A stretch of 64,000 nucleotides of DNA, from assembly GCA_020081605.1 (NCBI GenBank), contig JAHREC010000062.1:2790001-2854000 (forward strand), read 5' to 3'. The notes under the pieces were generated by a model that ran no database searches, was not told the origin of the DNA, and saw only the letters and a list, made by a program, of their open reading frames with translations. This stretch comes from Albifimbria verrucaria (taxonomy: Eukaryota > Ascomycota > Sordariomycetes > Hypocreales > Stachybotryaceae). Both the position numbers and the translations under genes were made by a program. Positions 1-9,855 of this stretch are shown one piece after another; the first letter of the stretch is position 1; every line of letters begins with the position of its first letter.

Positions 1-3000
1 GACAACGGAGATCTCAAGGGAGGTGACGTTGATGGAAAAGACTGCCTCGAGCCCACTGCCTCAAGAAGGGCAGAGGCTCCGGATGTCGTGGTTGGTCCCG
101 ACACTAACCCGACACTGTCCTTTACCAGCGGCTCAGAAGGTCGTCCCAAGGGTGTCTTGGGCCGTCACTTCTCCTTGACTCACTACTTCCCTGGATGGCT
201 GAAAGGTTCGGCCTTTCCGAGAATGACAGGTTCACCATGCTGTCAGGCATTGCCCACGACCCCATTCAGGTGAGCACCATCGAGCTGTCCCAAACAGCCA
301 CACTGGTTTACTAACAGTGCGCAGAGAGATATTTTCACTCCTCTGTTCCTTGGCGCCCGCCTAGTTGTACCTCCAGCGGATGTCATCACCTATGAACTCC
401 TCGCAGAATGGATGAAGGACAACGCCGTCACAGTAACTCACTTGACCCCTGCTATGGGTCAAATTCTGTACGGAGGTGCCACGACTCAGTTCCCTGCCCT
501 TCGCAACGCCTTTTTCGTTGGCGATATTTTCACATTGAAGGATCTGAGAAAGCTTCGAGACCTTGCCCCGAATGTCAATGTGATCAACTTGTACGGAAGT
601 ACAGAGAGCCAGCGCGCTGTGTCTTTCTTCGAGATTCCCAGCAAGGCAACCGCGCCTGATTTCGTGGATCAGCTCCCAGATATCATCCCTGTTGGACAGG
701 GTATGCGCAACGTTCAGCTGCTTGTTGTTGATCGAGACGACAGAAACAAGATCTGCGGCATTGGAGAGCAAGGCGAACTGTTCATCCGAGCAGCCGGTCT
801 CTCGGAAGGCTACCTAGAAAGCGACGAGAAGACCAAGGAACTTAACAAGGCCAAGTTCATTTCCAACTGGTTTGTTGACCCAACAAAGTGGGTTCAGGAG
901 TACGAACAGCGTAACGCTTCCAAGCCTCAAGAACCATGGCGGAAGCTATTCAAGGGACCCCGTGACCGTGTCTATCGAACTGGCGACCTTGGCCGATACC
1001 GAGAGGATGGCAGTGTTGAGTGTACAGGCCGTATCGACTCCCAAGTCAAGATCCGTGGTTTCCGTATCGAGCTTGGTGAAATCGATGTCAACCTGTCGGA
1101 GCACCCATATATCCGAGAAAATGTCACCGTCGTTCGAAGAGACAGAAACGAGGAGCAGACGCTCGTTACCTACTATGTTCCCGAGATTAAGCGATGGCTT
1201 CAGCACCTGGAGGAGGAGGAGGATGCCAAGACAGGCGAGCCAGAGCTGTCCGACGAGTCGATGGCTGGAATGTTGAGACAATTCAAGTCCCTTTCTGACG
1301 ATGTCAAGAAGTATCTGGGAACCAAGGTTCCTAAGTATGCCGTGCCGAGCATGTTTATTCCTCTCGTGCGAATGCCACTGAGTAAGTTTTCTCGCCTCCA
1401 TCATTGAATGCAACAAGCTAATGAGCACATGTAGACCCCAATGGCAAGATCGACAAGCCGAGACTACCCTTCCCTGATGCCACTGACCTTGCCTACCTGA
1501 CCAAGCGACGTGCATCGTCCATGGGTGTCCAGATGACGGAAACCCAGAGTCGCCTTGCCAAGCTCTGGGCTTCCGTTATCCCCAACCGTACTGCTCGCAT
1601 GTTTGTTCCGGAGTCCAACTTCTTCGAAGAGGGTGGCCACTCTATCCTTGCCCAGCAAATGTTCTTCAAGATCAAGCAGGAGTGGAAGGACATCGATATG
1701 CCCGTCAGCGTCATCTTCCGATCCCAAACTCTCGAAGCTCTGGCTGCCGAAATTGATCGTGCTCTGGATCCTATTGGTCTTCGTCTTGATACTTTGCCTC
1801 TTCCAGGAGATGCGTCAGGTCAAGATGAAGCCTACGCTGCCGATGCCAGAGATCTGGCTAATCAACTCCCCGCATCTGTTCAGTCAGCGGCGCTCACTTG
1901 GGGTCAGACTGGCACTCCCACTGTCTTCCTCACCGGTGCTACTGGTTTCCTCGGCTCTTACATCCTGCGTGAGCTTCTAGAAGGCCCTGCCAAGGCTCGC
2001 GTGATTGCCCACGTCCGAGCCAAGGACTCGGCCGAAGGACTTTCACGACTCGAAACTACTGCCAAGGCTTATGGGCTGTGGTCTCCTGAGTGGACAAGCA
2101 GCTCACGACTGGAGGCTGTCGTGGGTGATATCTCCAAGCCACATCTTGGATTGACTGACAGCATTTGGGAACGTCTGGTCAACGAGGTCGATGTCGTCGT
2201 GCACAACGGTGCTCAAGTCAACTGGATGCTTCCTTACTCAAGCCTGCGATCACCCAACGTCCTCAGCACAATGAACTGTATTGAGCTCTGTGCCAACGGA
2301 AAGCCCAAGCGCTTGGCATTTATTAGCTCTACGTCAGCGCTCGACAATGATCACTACGTTGAATTGTCACGAACTGACAAGAACGGCGTTCAGGAGGCCG
2401 ACGATTTGGAGGGCAGCCGCAAGGGTCTAGGCACAGGTTACGGACAGTCCAAGTGGGCTAGCGAGTTCGTCGTGCGAGAGGCTGGACGCCGAGGTCTCGT
2501 TGGTGCCATCGTCCGTCCTGGTTACATTACTGGAGACCCTGCATCTGGTATCTCCGTGACTGATGACTTCTTGGTCCGCCTCTGGAAGGGTTGCTTGCAG
2601 GTTGGAGCCCGACCCGACATCGACAACACTCTGAACGCCGTGCCAGTGACGCAGGTTAGCCGTATTGTTGTTGCTGCAGCGCTTCACCTTTCGGCCGTCC
2701 TGAACCAGCCTTTGGGTGTTGCTCAGGTCACTGGCCACCCGCGCCCGACCTGAACCAGTGGATCGGGGCGCTTGAGGTGTACGGATACCAAGCACCGCTG
2801 GTGTCCTACGACGAGTGGCGTAACAAGGTCAAGGACTACGTCAGCAGCGAGTCTCAGAAGGAGGAGCATGCCCTGCTCCCCTCTTCCACTTTGTCGTGGG
2901 CGACTTGCCGGCCAACACCATTGCTCCGGAGCTGAACGACGCCAATGCCGCCGCTTCAGTGCAGCGCTACGACGGCGTTAGCGATAGCCAGGCCGACCCC

Positions 3001-3177
3001 TTGGCCGCCAGCGCCATTGGCGTGGAGACCCTGGGCATGTATCTGGCCTACCTCGTCGCAATTGGTTTCTTGCCACGACCGACAGCGAAGGGTGAGCGGG
3101 AGTTGCCTGCTCTTGACGAAGCTAAGCTTCAGGAGCTGATGGCCGGTGGTCTTGGTGGCAGATCCGCCAAGCCTTAA
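1..3177 (+). CDS. LYS2: L-2-aminoadipate reductase, 3' part (5' end outside window)
   Basis: The enzyme adenylates alpha-aminoadipate, loads it on its own carrier domain and reduces it to the semialdehyde in fungal lysine synthesis. Seen in order: adenylation core [10 protein letters not shown] (near 118), YGSTES (near 590), YRTGDLGR (near 975) and the [14 protein letters not shown] block (near 1047); carrier domain with the phosphopantetheine serine in GGHS (near 1632); Rossmann motif GATGFLG (near 1936) and the YGQSK Tyr/Lys pair (near 2440) of the reductase domain. The frame is open from base 1, so the start is missing. Introns 270-324 and 1382-1434. Three frameshifts interrupt it: near 189 (one T short), near 2745 (one base short) and near 2880 (a C run one short, in a Leu-Leu-Pro-Leu-Phe stretch). 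Both sides of each read as LYS2, so I treat them as sequence errors. Identification is near certain. Confidence 0.96.
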
Positions 3178-3583
3178 AATGAAGTGTATTTAGGAATAGA
3201 CAAAAGGAAGTAAAAAAATGCCATGGGCAACAGGAATGGCTTAACTAAATTTGTGCAGACTATTTAAGAGTGATGCTATGCTGTTTTCTATACTGGAGTA
3301 GTAAAACTTCCACAGCCGTATAAAGTAGACAAAAGTCCAGGGTAGCTGTAGGTCAGGTGCAATGACGTTTCACCCAGCAACCGGGATCGTCAGCCGAGGT
3401 CGGTACCTGAATTAGGTAGGTCAGTTGGTACCTTTGTTTAGGATAAGGTCTTATCACATCTCAGCCGTGTCGCATGACCAGCTTCGCCCACTTCTCATTC
3501 CATCCGACCCGTGAACACATAACCCCATCACCCCGCTACCACCGCGCTCGATCCTCGATCCTCTCCCATTCATACCGCCAGCC
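3178..3583. other. LYS2-APE1 intergenic region
   Basis: About 400 bases with no supported gene. It holds the LYS2 3' flank and the promoter of the next gene. Two copies of a GGTACC-type motif and an AGGTAGGT lie at about 3400-3432; the stretch before the ATG is C/T rich. Confidence 0.6.
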
Positions 3584-5330
3584 ATGACGAGGCGTCTGTC
3601 CCACCAAGTCAACTCGGAGCCCGCCATGTTCGCCATGCGCCCCGGATCGCAGCCTACCTGGAACTCGAGCTCGCCCACCATGGCAGGCTTCCAAGCGATG
3701 CCTGCTGCTCGCCCGACCAAGGGATCCAAGGCCTACGTTCTGGCCGATTTCGAGAAGCCAACGGCCGAACCGAAGCCGGTGTGCCTGACCTGCAGGAGCA
3801 AGCTGACCATCGAGGAGGCCATGACTGTCATTGCTGCGATTCCCGGCCAGCGTCCGTGCCAGCTGTGCAGCATCGCTGAGGAGAAGCCCGAGGCCTTCAC
3901 GAAGCCCTTCTGCGACTTCTTGACCGAGAACCCCACCGTCTTCCACGCAGTCGACTACTTCAAGAAGAAGCTGGACTACGCTGGCTTCACCGAGGTACGT
4001 CGCCGAGCTGCGCCATATAAGGTGTCTCTTACGTTTGTGTACTAACGTTTGGACAGCTGCCTGCGCGCGACTCCTGGGCTAGCACGATCAAGCCGGGCGG
4101 CAAGTACTGGGTTACCCGCAATGGTAGCTCTCTTGTTGCATTCAAGGTCGGCAAGTCCTACAAGGCCGGCGACGGCGTCGGAATCGTTGCCGGACACATC
4201 GATGCCCTGACCGCGAAGCTCAAGCCCGTCAGCACGAAGCCCAATAAGGCCGGCTACCTGCAGCTCGGAGTTGCTCCATACGCTGGTGGACTCAACGCAA
4301 CCTGGTGGGACCGTGATCTGAGCATTGGCGGCCGTGTCGTCGTGCGCGATGAGAAGACTGGCAAGACTGCCACCAAGCTCGTCAAGCTTGGCTGGCCTAT
4401 TGCTAAGGTCCCGACCCTCGCTCCTCACTTTGGTGTTGGTATGATGGGCCAAAACAACGCTGAGACACAGGCCGTCCCCATCATTGGTCTCGAGGGCGCC
4501 AACGACGCCGCGGCTGAAGCCCTCGGCCCTTCTGGCTCGTTTGTGAACACACAGCCTCCCAAGCTGGTTAAGCTTATTGCTAAGGAGCTTGGCATCAACT
4601 CCTACAAATCCATCCTCAACTGGGAGCTTGAGCTCTTCGACACCCAGCCCGCGCAAACGCTCGGTCTCGACCGCGAGATGATCACGGCTGGCCGCATTGA
4701 CGACAAGCTCTGCTCGTGGCCTGCCCTGATGGCTCTGCTCGGCACCAGCGACAATGACGACGAGGGTTACATCAAGCTGGTTGCTCTGTTCGACGACGAG
4801 GAGATTGGCTCGCTGCTGCGCCAGGGTGCTAGGGGCAACTTCCTGCCATCCGTGATTGAGCGCGCCGTGGAGGCTCTGAACCCCGACACTTTCGGCCCTG
4901 GAGTGATTGGCCAGACCTACGCCAAGTCCTTCCTGCTCTCTGCCGACGTTACACACGCCGGTAACCCCAACTTCCTGGGTAACTACCTCGAGGGCCATAT
5001 TCCCAAGCTGAACGTCGGCATCGTCATCTGCGGCGACAGCAACGGCCACATGACCACCGACGCCGTCTCCACCGGCATCCTCCGCCGCGTTGGCGAGATC
5101 TCCGGCCTGGAGACGCAGACCTTCCAGATCAGGAACGACTCCCGCAGCGGCGGCACCATCGGCCCTGCTCTGTCCAGCGCCATGGGTCTCAAGTCCGCCG
5201 ACGCCGGTCTCCCCAGCTGAGCATGCACTCAGTCAGGGCGACCACAGGTGCGCTGGACCCCGGTCTGGGCTACAAGTTCTTCAAGAGCTTCCTGGACAAC
5301 TGGCAGAAGATCGACAACGAGTGGGAATAA
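3584..5330 (+). CDS. APE1: M18 family aspartyl/vacuolar aminopeptidase (Ape1 type)
   Basis: A di-zinc exopeptidase that removes N-terminal residues; the yeast relative acts in the vacuole after Cvt/autophagy delivery. Metal-ligand blocks are present in order: GHIDALT (near 4193), GRIDDKLC (near 4690), DDEEIGS (near 4793), SADVTHAGNPN (near 4938) and the C-terminal SMHS histidine (near 5224). The APYAGGLNATWWDRDLSIGGR stretch is of the Ape1 rather than the cytosolic type. One intron, 3995-4056. A frameshift near 5214 (CCCC where CCCCC restores the frame) creates a false stop at 5220; the last ligand and C-terminus lie beyond it, to 5330. The N-terminal region (residues about 67-95) carries two CxxC pairs, CLTC and CQLC, that I do not expect in this family. 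They may be a real insertion or an unspliced in-frame intron. No clear yeast-like propeptide is visible. Confidence 0.93.
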
Positions 5331-5848
5331 GCCTGGGGAGTGTAGAATAACAACTGCATTTTTCCTTTTTTTGCTCTGTATTTTGAGGGTGGACTCCAGT
5401 GATAGACTAGAGCAGATAGACAACAGCGAGTTTTGGATATACGAATATACATATGCTAGATCATCAGGGCTATGGAATTAGCGGATCGATACTACAAAGA
5501 AAGCGGAATTGCTGATATCTTTATGATTGATTACATTGTTAATGTGAAAGGATCTATTGTGCTGTATATTGGGCTTGGAAGCTTCAATGAAGGTGCGCTC
5601 AAACAATAGGGAGCTCCTGCCAGCTGTGCCACCTGGCAACTGAACCTCAACAAGCCAAAGTTTTTCTTTTGCCAGCCAACGATGTTCTTCATTCTTCGTC
5701 CTTCTCCTCAATTTTCTGTTTCGATAAAGACAATCACCATCTTCTGTTCGATCTGCGATTCTGCTCAGTCGAGAACGTTATGGGTAGTTTCTCTCATCAT
5801 TGAAAGCCCTGTACCATCTCCGATCTTGGAGCTGCGTGATCCTGGGCG
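5331..5848. other. Intergenic region
   Basis: About 520 bases, AT-rich in the first half (3' flank of the aminopeptidase), then the presumed promoter and leader of the BTB-like gene. No RNA gene or conserved reading frame recognised. Confidence 0.5.
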
Positions 5849-7029
5849 ATGGCTTCCAAAACTGAAGCCTCAGACCCAGAACCTGTCATTCATTTCATCT
5901 GTCCACGTCTATTCGGCAACTTTACCATCGAGATTCGAGTTCAATCCAAAGATCAGCGTCTAAAGCACTTCAAGTTTAAAGTATCCAGTAGATGCCTGAA
6001 GGATGTGTGCCCATCATGGGCGCATATCGTGAATTCCTTCGACGATAACGGAGTTTGCCTAATTGCTTGGACGCAGCCAGAAGCTAAGTTTGCTTTACAG
6101 CTCGTGTTAGAACTCGCCCATGGCGACGAAAAGGGCCGAAGGTTCATCTGCAATTCTACCAGTACCAAGTTGTTTTACATCACCGAATTGTATGAGTGGC
6201 TCGGCCGCCCACAGTATCTACCGAGTCCGAATAAGCGAACCAAGACCAGGATGCCCGAGAAAGGCAAGTACAAGGCGATAACATTCATGCCCAAGGCGGA
6301 AATTCAAGAGGCCGTCAAGAAGTTGTCGCTCCCCATTACCAAAACACCTAAACACAGTGATTGGATACTCCTCGGTATGGTTGCGAAGCGTTTCGAGTTG
6401 CAAGATACCCTGGGGAAATCCGGAGCCGCTTACTACTATATTGCGAGGCAGGAACGGATGGTGTGGCTATCCGTCCACGGGATCAAGATGGGAAGCCATT
6501 TGCGTTGGAGAAATGGCAGTGGGATCTCATTTCAGATTCGCGCATCATTGGTAAGTCAAATCTCATACGGTACAGGCCAGCACAGGCTAACAAACTGTTA
6601 GATGACAGCTTCCCACAGAAACGCTTAGATCACCTCGCCTACATTTTTACTTCCATCAGACTCTTTGTTAATCAGCTCAATTTTCTTTGGAGTGGATTTC
6701 TCGTTGGCGCTACATTCTACGAAAAATGGGAACCTTATACCGTCGATGCCTGCCCTAAGTGCGAAGTACCTCCGCTGGATATGCTGCTGGAAAAGCTCGG
6801 GGAGCACTGGCTATGGCCTGTTCCAGTTCCTGAGACTTTTGAAGCCAGCATAAATGAAGCACTGAGGCGGTTAAAGCTGGCCATCAGGGATGTGCAAAAG
6901 TCAGAGGGCGGCAAGAAAGGCGTTGGATCAAATACCCCTTGCAACCCCTTGGTGCACATGTGTGAAGAATTGATGCGAAGAATGGCCTCTGCATGGGTGA
7001 CGGAACGTATAAATTACAGCGGCATCTAG
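5849..7029 (+). CDS. BTB/POZ-like hypothetical protein
   Basis: The N-terminal 80 residues look like the divergent fungal BTB fold: a beta-rich opening, then KFKVSSRCLKDVCPSW in the place of the usual 'VSS..L...SP.F' helix, and a later ALQLVLELAHG helix like 'AL..LL.iiHg'. The rest, about 300 residues, contains repeated Trp/Pro segments and no catalytic motif I recognise. One clean intron lies at 6551-6601 (GTAAGT, phase 1). A frameshift near 6440 splits the gene into two reading frames; one added G joins them in a Gly/Asp-rich stretch. Such proteins often act as scaffolds or Cullin-3 adaptors, but that is family knowledge only. It converges on the next gene, with 79 bases between stops. Function unknown. 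Confidence 0.7.
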
Positions 7030-7108
7030 CTGAAGATTGAGTAAGGATATGGTGGGCCTATGAGACTCAAGAGCTTGTAAGGTAGCAGACCTTGTTATGC
7101 TCCCAAAT

Positions 7109-8094
7109 TCAGGGTGCCTCTGGCACTCGCTTGATCAGATACGCCATAGCTGCAGGGTCCAACCCTTTGCCCTCATGGAGGACACCAGCCTTCCTTAGAA
7201 TAGACACGCAATCATCTACCACCTCTTGCTTGACACCTTCAGTCTTGGTTGGGAATCGCACGGTTTTAAGCCACTCGCGGGCGTCAGGCTCTGTGTAGTC
7301 AAGAGCGGTTGAAATGTACTCAATGGCTTCCTCGGGATTTTGGGTGAAGTGGGCGATGCCCTTGTCCAGCTTCTCAAACAAGTCGGTCACACGGGGTCGA
7401 GGCCTCCTGGGTCAGACTTGTCGAAGCGACAATCTTCCAGCTGCTCCAAGGGGTGTAGATCTCACCAACACGGCGGATCTCACCCGAGTCGTAGAACTTC
7501 TTGGAGGTGAAGTGCTCCCACATGAAAAAGTCGGCACTACCCGTGTTGACGGCCTTGCGGAGGTTCTCAAAGTTGTTAAGAATGACGGTGGCAGCGAAGG
7601 GCTGGGGCGCGCCAGCGCCGGAGGAGAGCCAGCCTTGCTGGTCAGCGAGGACGAAGCCCATGACATAGCTGCCGGAGCCGATGCGCGAGACGCCAATCTT
7701 GCCGCCCCGAAGGAGGCTACGGAGGTGATCTCTGGCCGGTCAGCGCCGGTGGAAATGGCCCAGCCTGATGAGGTTTGTCAGTGGGTGCGGGATTTAAAGA
7801 CGATGGGCAGATGCATCATGATGGCGGACTTACAGAGAGGCGTGTCTACATAAGTGCCGACCAAGCGATATCCACCATCACCCTCCAGATCCTCACGGCC
7901 AAGGCCCGCAATCCACCCTCGGTGAGCCCGATGGCGGCGTCAATCTCGCCGCCGCGAATGGCCGTGATCATGTGGCCGGTGCCCGAGGGGAAGGGGATGA
8001 GGGTGGCATCGAGGCCGTAGTGCTTCTGGGCGAAGTGGAGGGGCGTGGAGAAGTGCTCTGGCACGTAGCCAATGCGGAGAGGCTGCGAAGACAT
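7109..8094 (-). CDS. NMT1/THI5-like, type-2 periplasmic-binding-fold protein
   Basis: The start MSSQPLRIGYVPEHFSTPLHF, the short helix after it and the later GGEIDAAIGLTEG are typical of the substrate-binding-protein-like fold seen in fungal cytosolic relatives of bacterial SsuA/THI5 proteins (the Candida Ca3427 group). The second lobe carries GSGSYVMGFVLAD-like and FYDSGEIRRVGEIYTPW segments. No signal peptide is seen, so a cytosolic ligand-binding or metabolic role is more likely than uptake; the ligand is unknown. One intron at 7765-7833 (GTAAGT...CAG). Three frameshifts occur: near 7915 (one G short), near 7715 (one C short) and near 7390-7400 (net shift, unclear). Length after repair is about 300 residues, usual for the family. 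Confidence 0.75.
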
Positions 8095-8563
8095 GGCTTC
8101 GCAGCTTGTATGTGTCTTCTTCCTTTCTTTTCTTTTTTCGTTTAAAAAAATCCCGCGTGAGAAGACAAGGGCAGAGGAGGGCGGGTGGTGATGCGGTTGT
8201 GATGAGTCGTTTATGGCGGGGAAAACTGAGGTGAGTTGAGTTCGGGGCAGCGTATGGGGAATCGGCGCACCGTCTGTCTTGCTTTGCGGGGCCGGAAATG
8301 CCGAATGCGGAAATTCTTAGAGAGGTCGTCTAGACGGTTTTGTTATGCGTGTTTCACTTGGGATAAGTCACTATTCTTATTCTGTATTACTGTGCTGTAC
8401 TGCACTGCAGGTACTTTTGAGGTGTTTTTATTTTATTGATTTTTATTGCTTTTTCCCCATTTTGTTTCAAGGACACAAAGCACCAGCCGTTAATACATGA
8501 AGCACTGCTTTGTGTCTTACACGTGCCTCGCTGTACCTGACGGGTCTTTGAGTCCTCGAACCT
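8095..8563. other. Intergenic region
   Basis: About 470 bases. The part next to 8095 is pyrimidine/T-rich (promoter of the minus-strand binding-protein-like gene). The rest is T-rich and would be the 3' flank of the small Cys-rich gene. No gene seen. Confidence 0.5.
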
Positions 8564-8901
8564 TCACCGCGCGTCCTCCCATAGTTGAACCTTATCCTCC
8601 GTGATAAATTCTCTGGACGTGTCCTACAGTATAACCACAAACGATTAGCATCTTCCTGCTCAAAAGGGCGACTTACATGTCCCTCGCTTTCCATTATCGT
8701 CGGCAGAGGGGTGCCTTTGCACTGCATGCAGACGGCGATGTAGCTATCTGCCTTGGCGGGGCGGTATATGGTCATGATTCCTTTGCAGTAGCCGTGCATC
8801 TTGTATGCGAAGCATGTCGGTGCGTAATGCGCGCTGGATAGGGCGGGGAGTTTCCGGAGGCATGCGATGCACGAGTGGACGGTGACGAAGCGTTGGCACA
8901 T
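8564..8901 (-). CDS. Small cysteine-rich hypothetical protein (94 aa, two exons)
   Basis: Exon 1 is 8677-8901 (75 codons) and exon 2 is 8564-8623; between them is a textbook 53-nt intron starting GTAAGT, with a TGCTAAT branch-like site and ending TGTAG. The splice gives an in-frame 94-residue protein ending WEDAR. It opens MCQRFVTVHSCIAC and later has CFAYKMHGYC and CMQC, so about eight Cys plus His could bind one or two zinc ions. No signal peptide or membrane segment. Small proteins with this 'MC...C..C' opening are common and uncharacterised in fungi. The clean intron supports a real gene; function unknown. Confidence 0.62.
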
Positions 8902-9855
8902 TGTGCTCGTGGGTTGGTTGCGTTCCTACTAATTGTATCAGCAGTGGTCTGTTTGGGGTGGATCAGGGATGTGCTTAGTCTTGGTCTCGGGATGGTCCTC
9001 GAGAGATTAGATCTCTGAAGGTTGAGATCCTGTTCTGTAGAATAGAGGACGAGTTGAGATGGGCAAGTCAAGAGTCTTAAATAATAAGTTGGGTCAAAGT
9101 TCGAAGCCATGATTTTTCTTGTTCATAAGAGGAAACAAAGCGAGTCATGTTGCTTTCTACTTTGTTCTGAGTATTCGCAAAAACAAGTGCCTTGTTCTTA
9201 GGAACAAGAGCAGAAACTATGCATTGAATAGCTCTGAAAGGCTCAAAGCGGCCAACACATAGCCAAGAACCAACAATAGCCGATTCAAATCTTTACCTTG
9301 TTCTCTAAATTCTTAAAGAACGTTAAAGGACAACGTTCAGAGGAGTCAGATGTTCTCCAGCGGCAGCACAGTACAGCACCACAACCTTCCTCTACATGAA
9401 TTGAACCAAGGGCTGTCCCAACCTTCCGCCAGTAGCATAGCCCCTCTCCATGTGAGTAGTTATCCATACTCACAAGTAGGATTTGTTAGAAGTGCAGCAC
9501 ATGTATGCAGAATGGGACTCATGATTGGTTACGGATATGGGGGCGGCTCATAGAGTTACATTGATCAGTCCGATTGGTTGGCTGTGCATACCGCAGGCAG
9601 AACGAGGCTGGCAGACTTGCTGCATAGCCTCTTTCAGCTCTATCATGTTCGTGCCTGCTTCTACTTTATACAATTCAGTTATTGGTTGCCTTGCTGTGCT
9701 GTTAATTATTTGTCTTCCCCTCCTTTTCCTGCCTCATTCATCCCTCACCTTACGCCTACAACTACCTTCAAAAGGCACATTTAAATATTATGGTGAACTT
9801 TGATCAGTAGCCAGAACTAGCTTGCACATTCTGAATCATTTCCGCCCTGTACAAC
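8902..9855. other. Intergenic region
   Basis: About 950 bases between divergent genes: promoter of the small Cys-rich gene on one side and of the NLR-like gene on the other. Short open frames exist on both strands, but none has a good start context, intron or recognisable motif. I see no RNA gene. Confidence 0.5.

Noticed and set aside
946..1515. 189-codon minus-strand frame over LYS2
   Set aside because: Antisense shadow of conserved adenylation sequence, with no start context or domain.
1..3177. LYS2 as a pseudogene
   Set aside because: Three frameshifts, but conserved residues on both sides of each and the same type of damage in many essential genes argue for sequence error.
4042..5049. 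335-codon open frame on the minus strand opposite the M18 aminopeptidase
   Set aside because: It mirrors a highly expressed, codon-biased exon; its translation has no domain and the plus strand codes all metal-ligand motifs.
8772..9110. 112-codon minus-strand frame overlapping the small Cys-rich gene
   Set aside because: Overlaps the better-supported spliced gene in another frame; Ser/Thr/Pro-rich translation without motifs.
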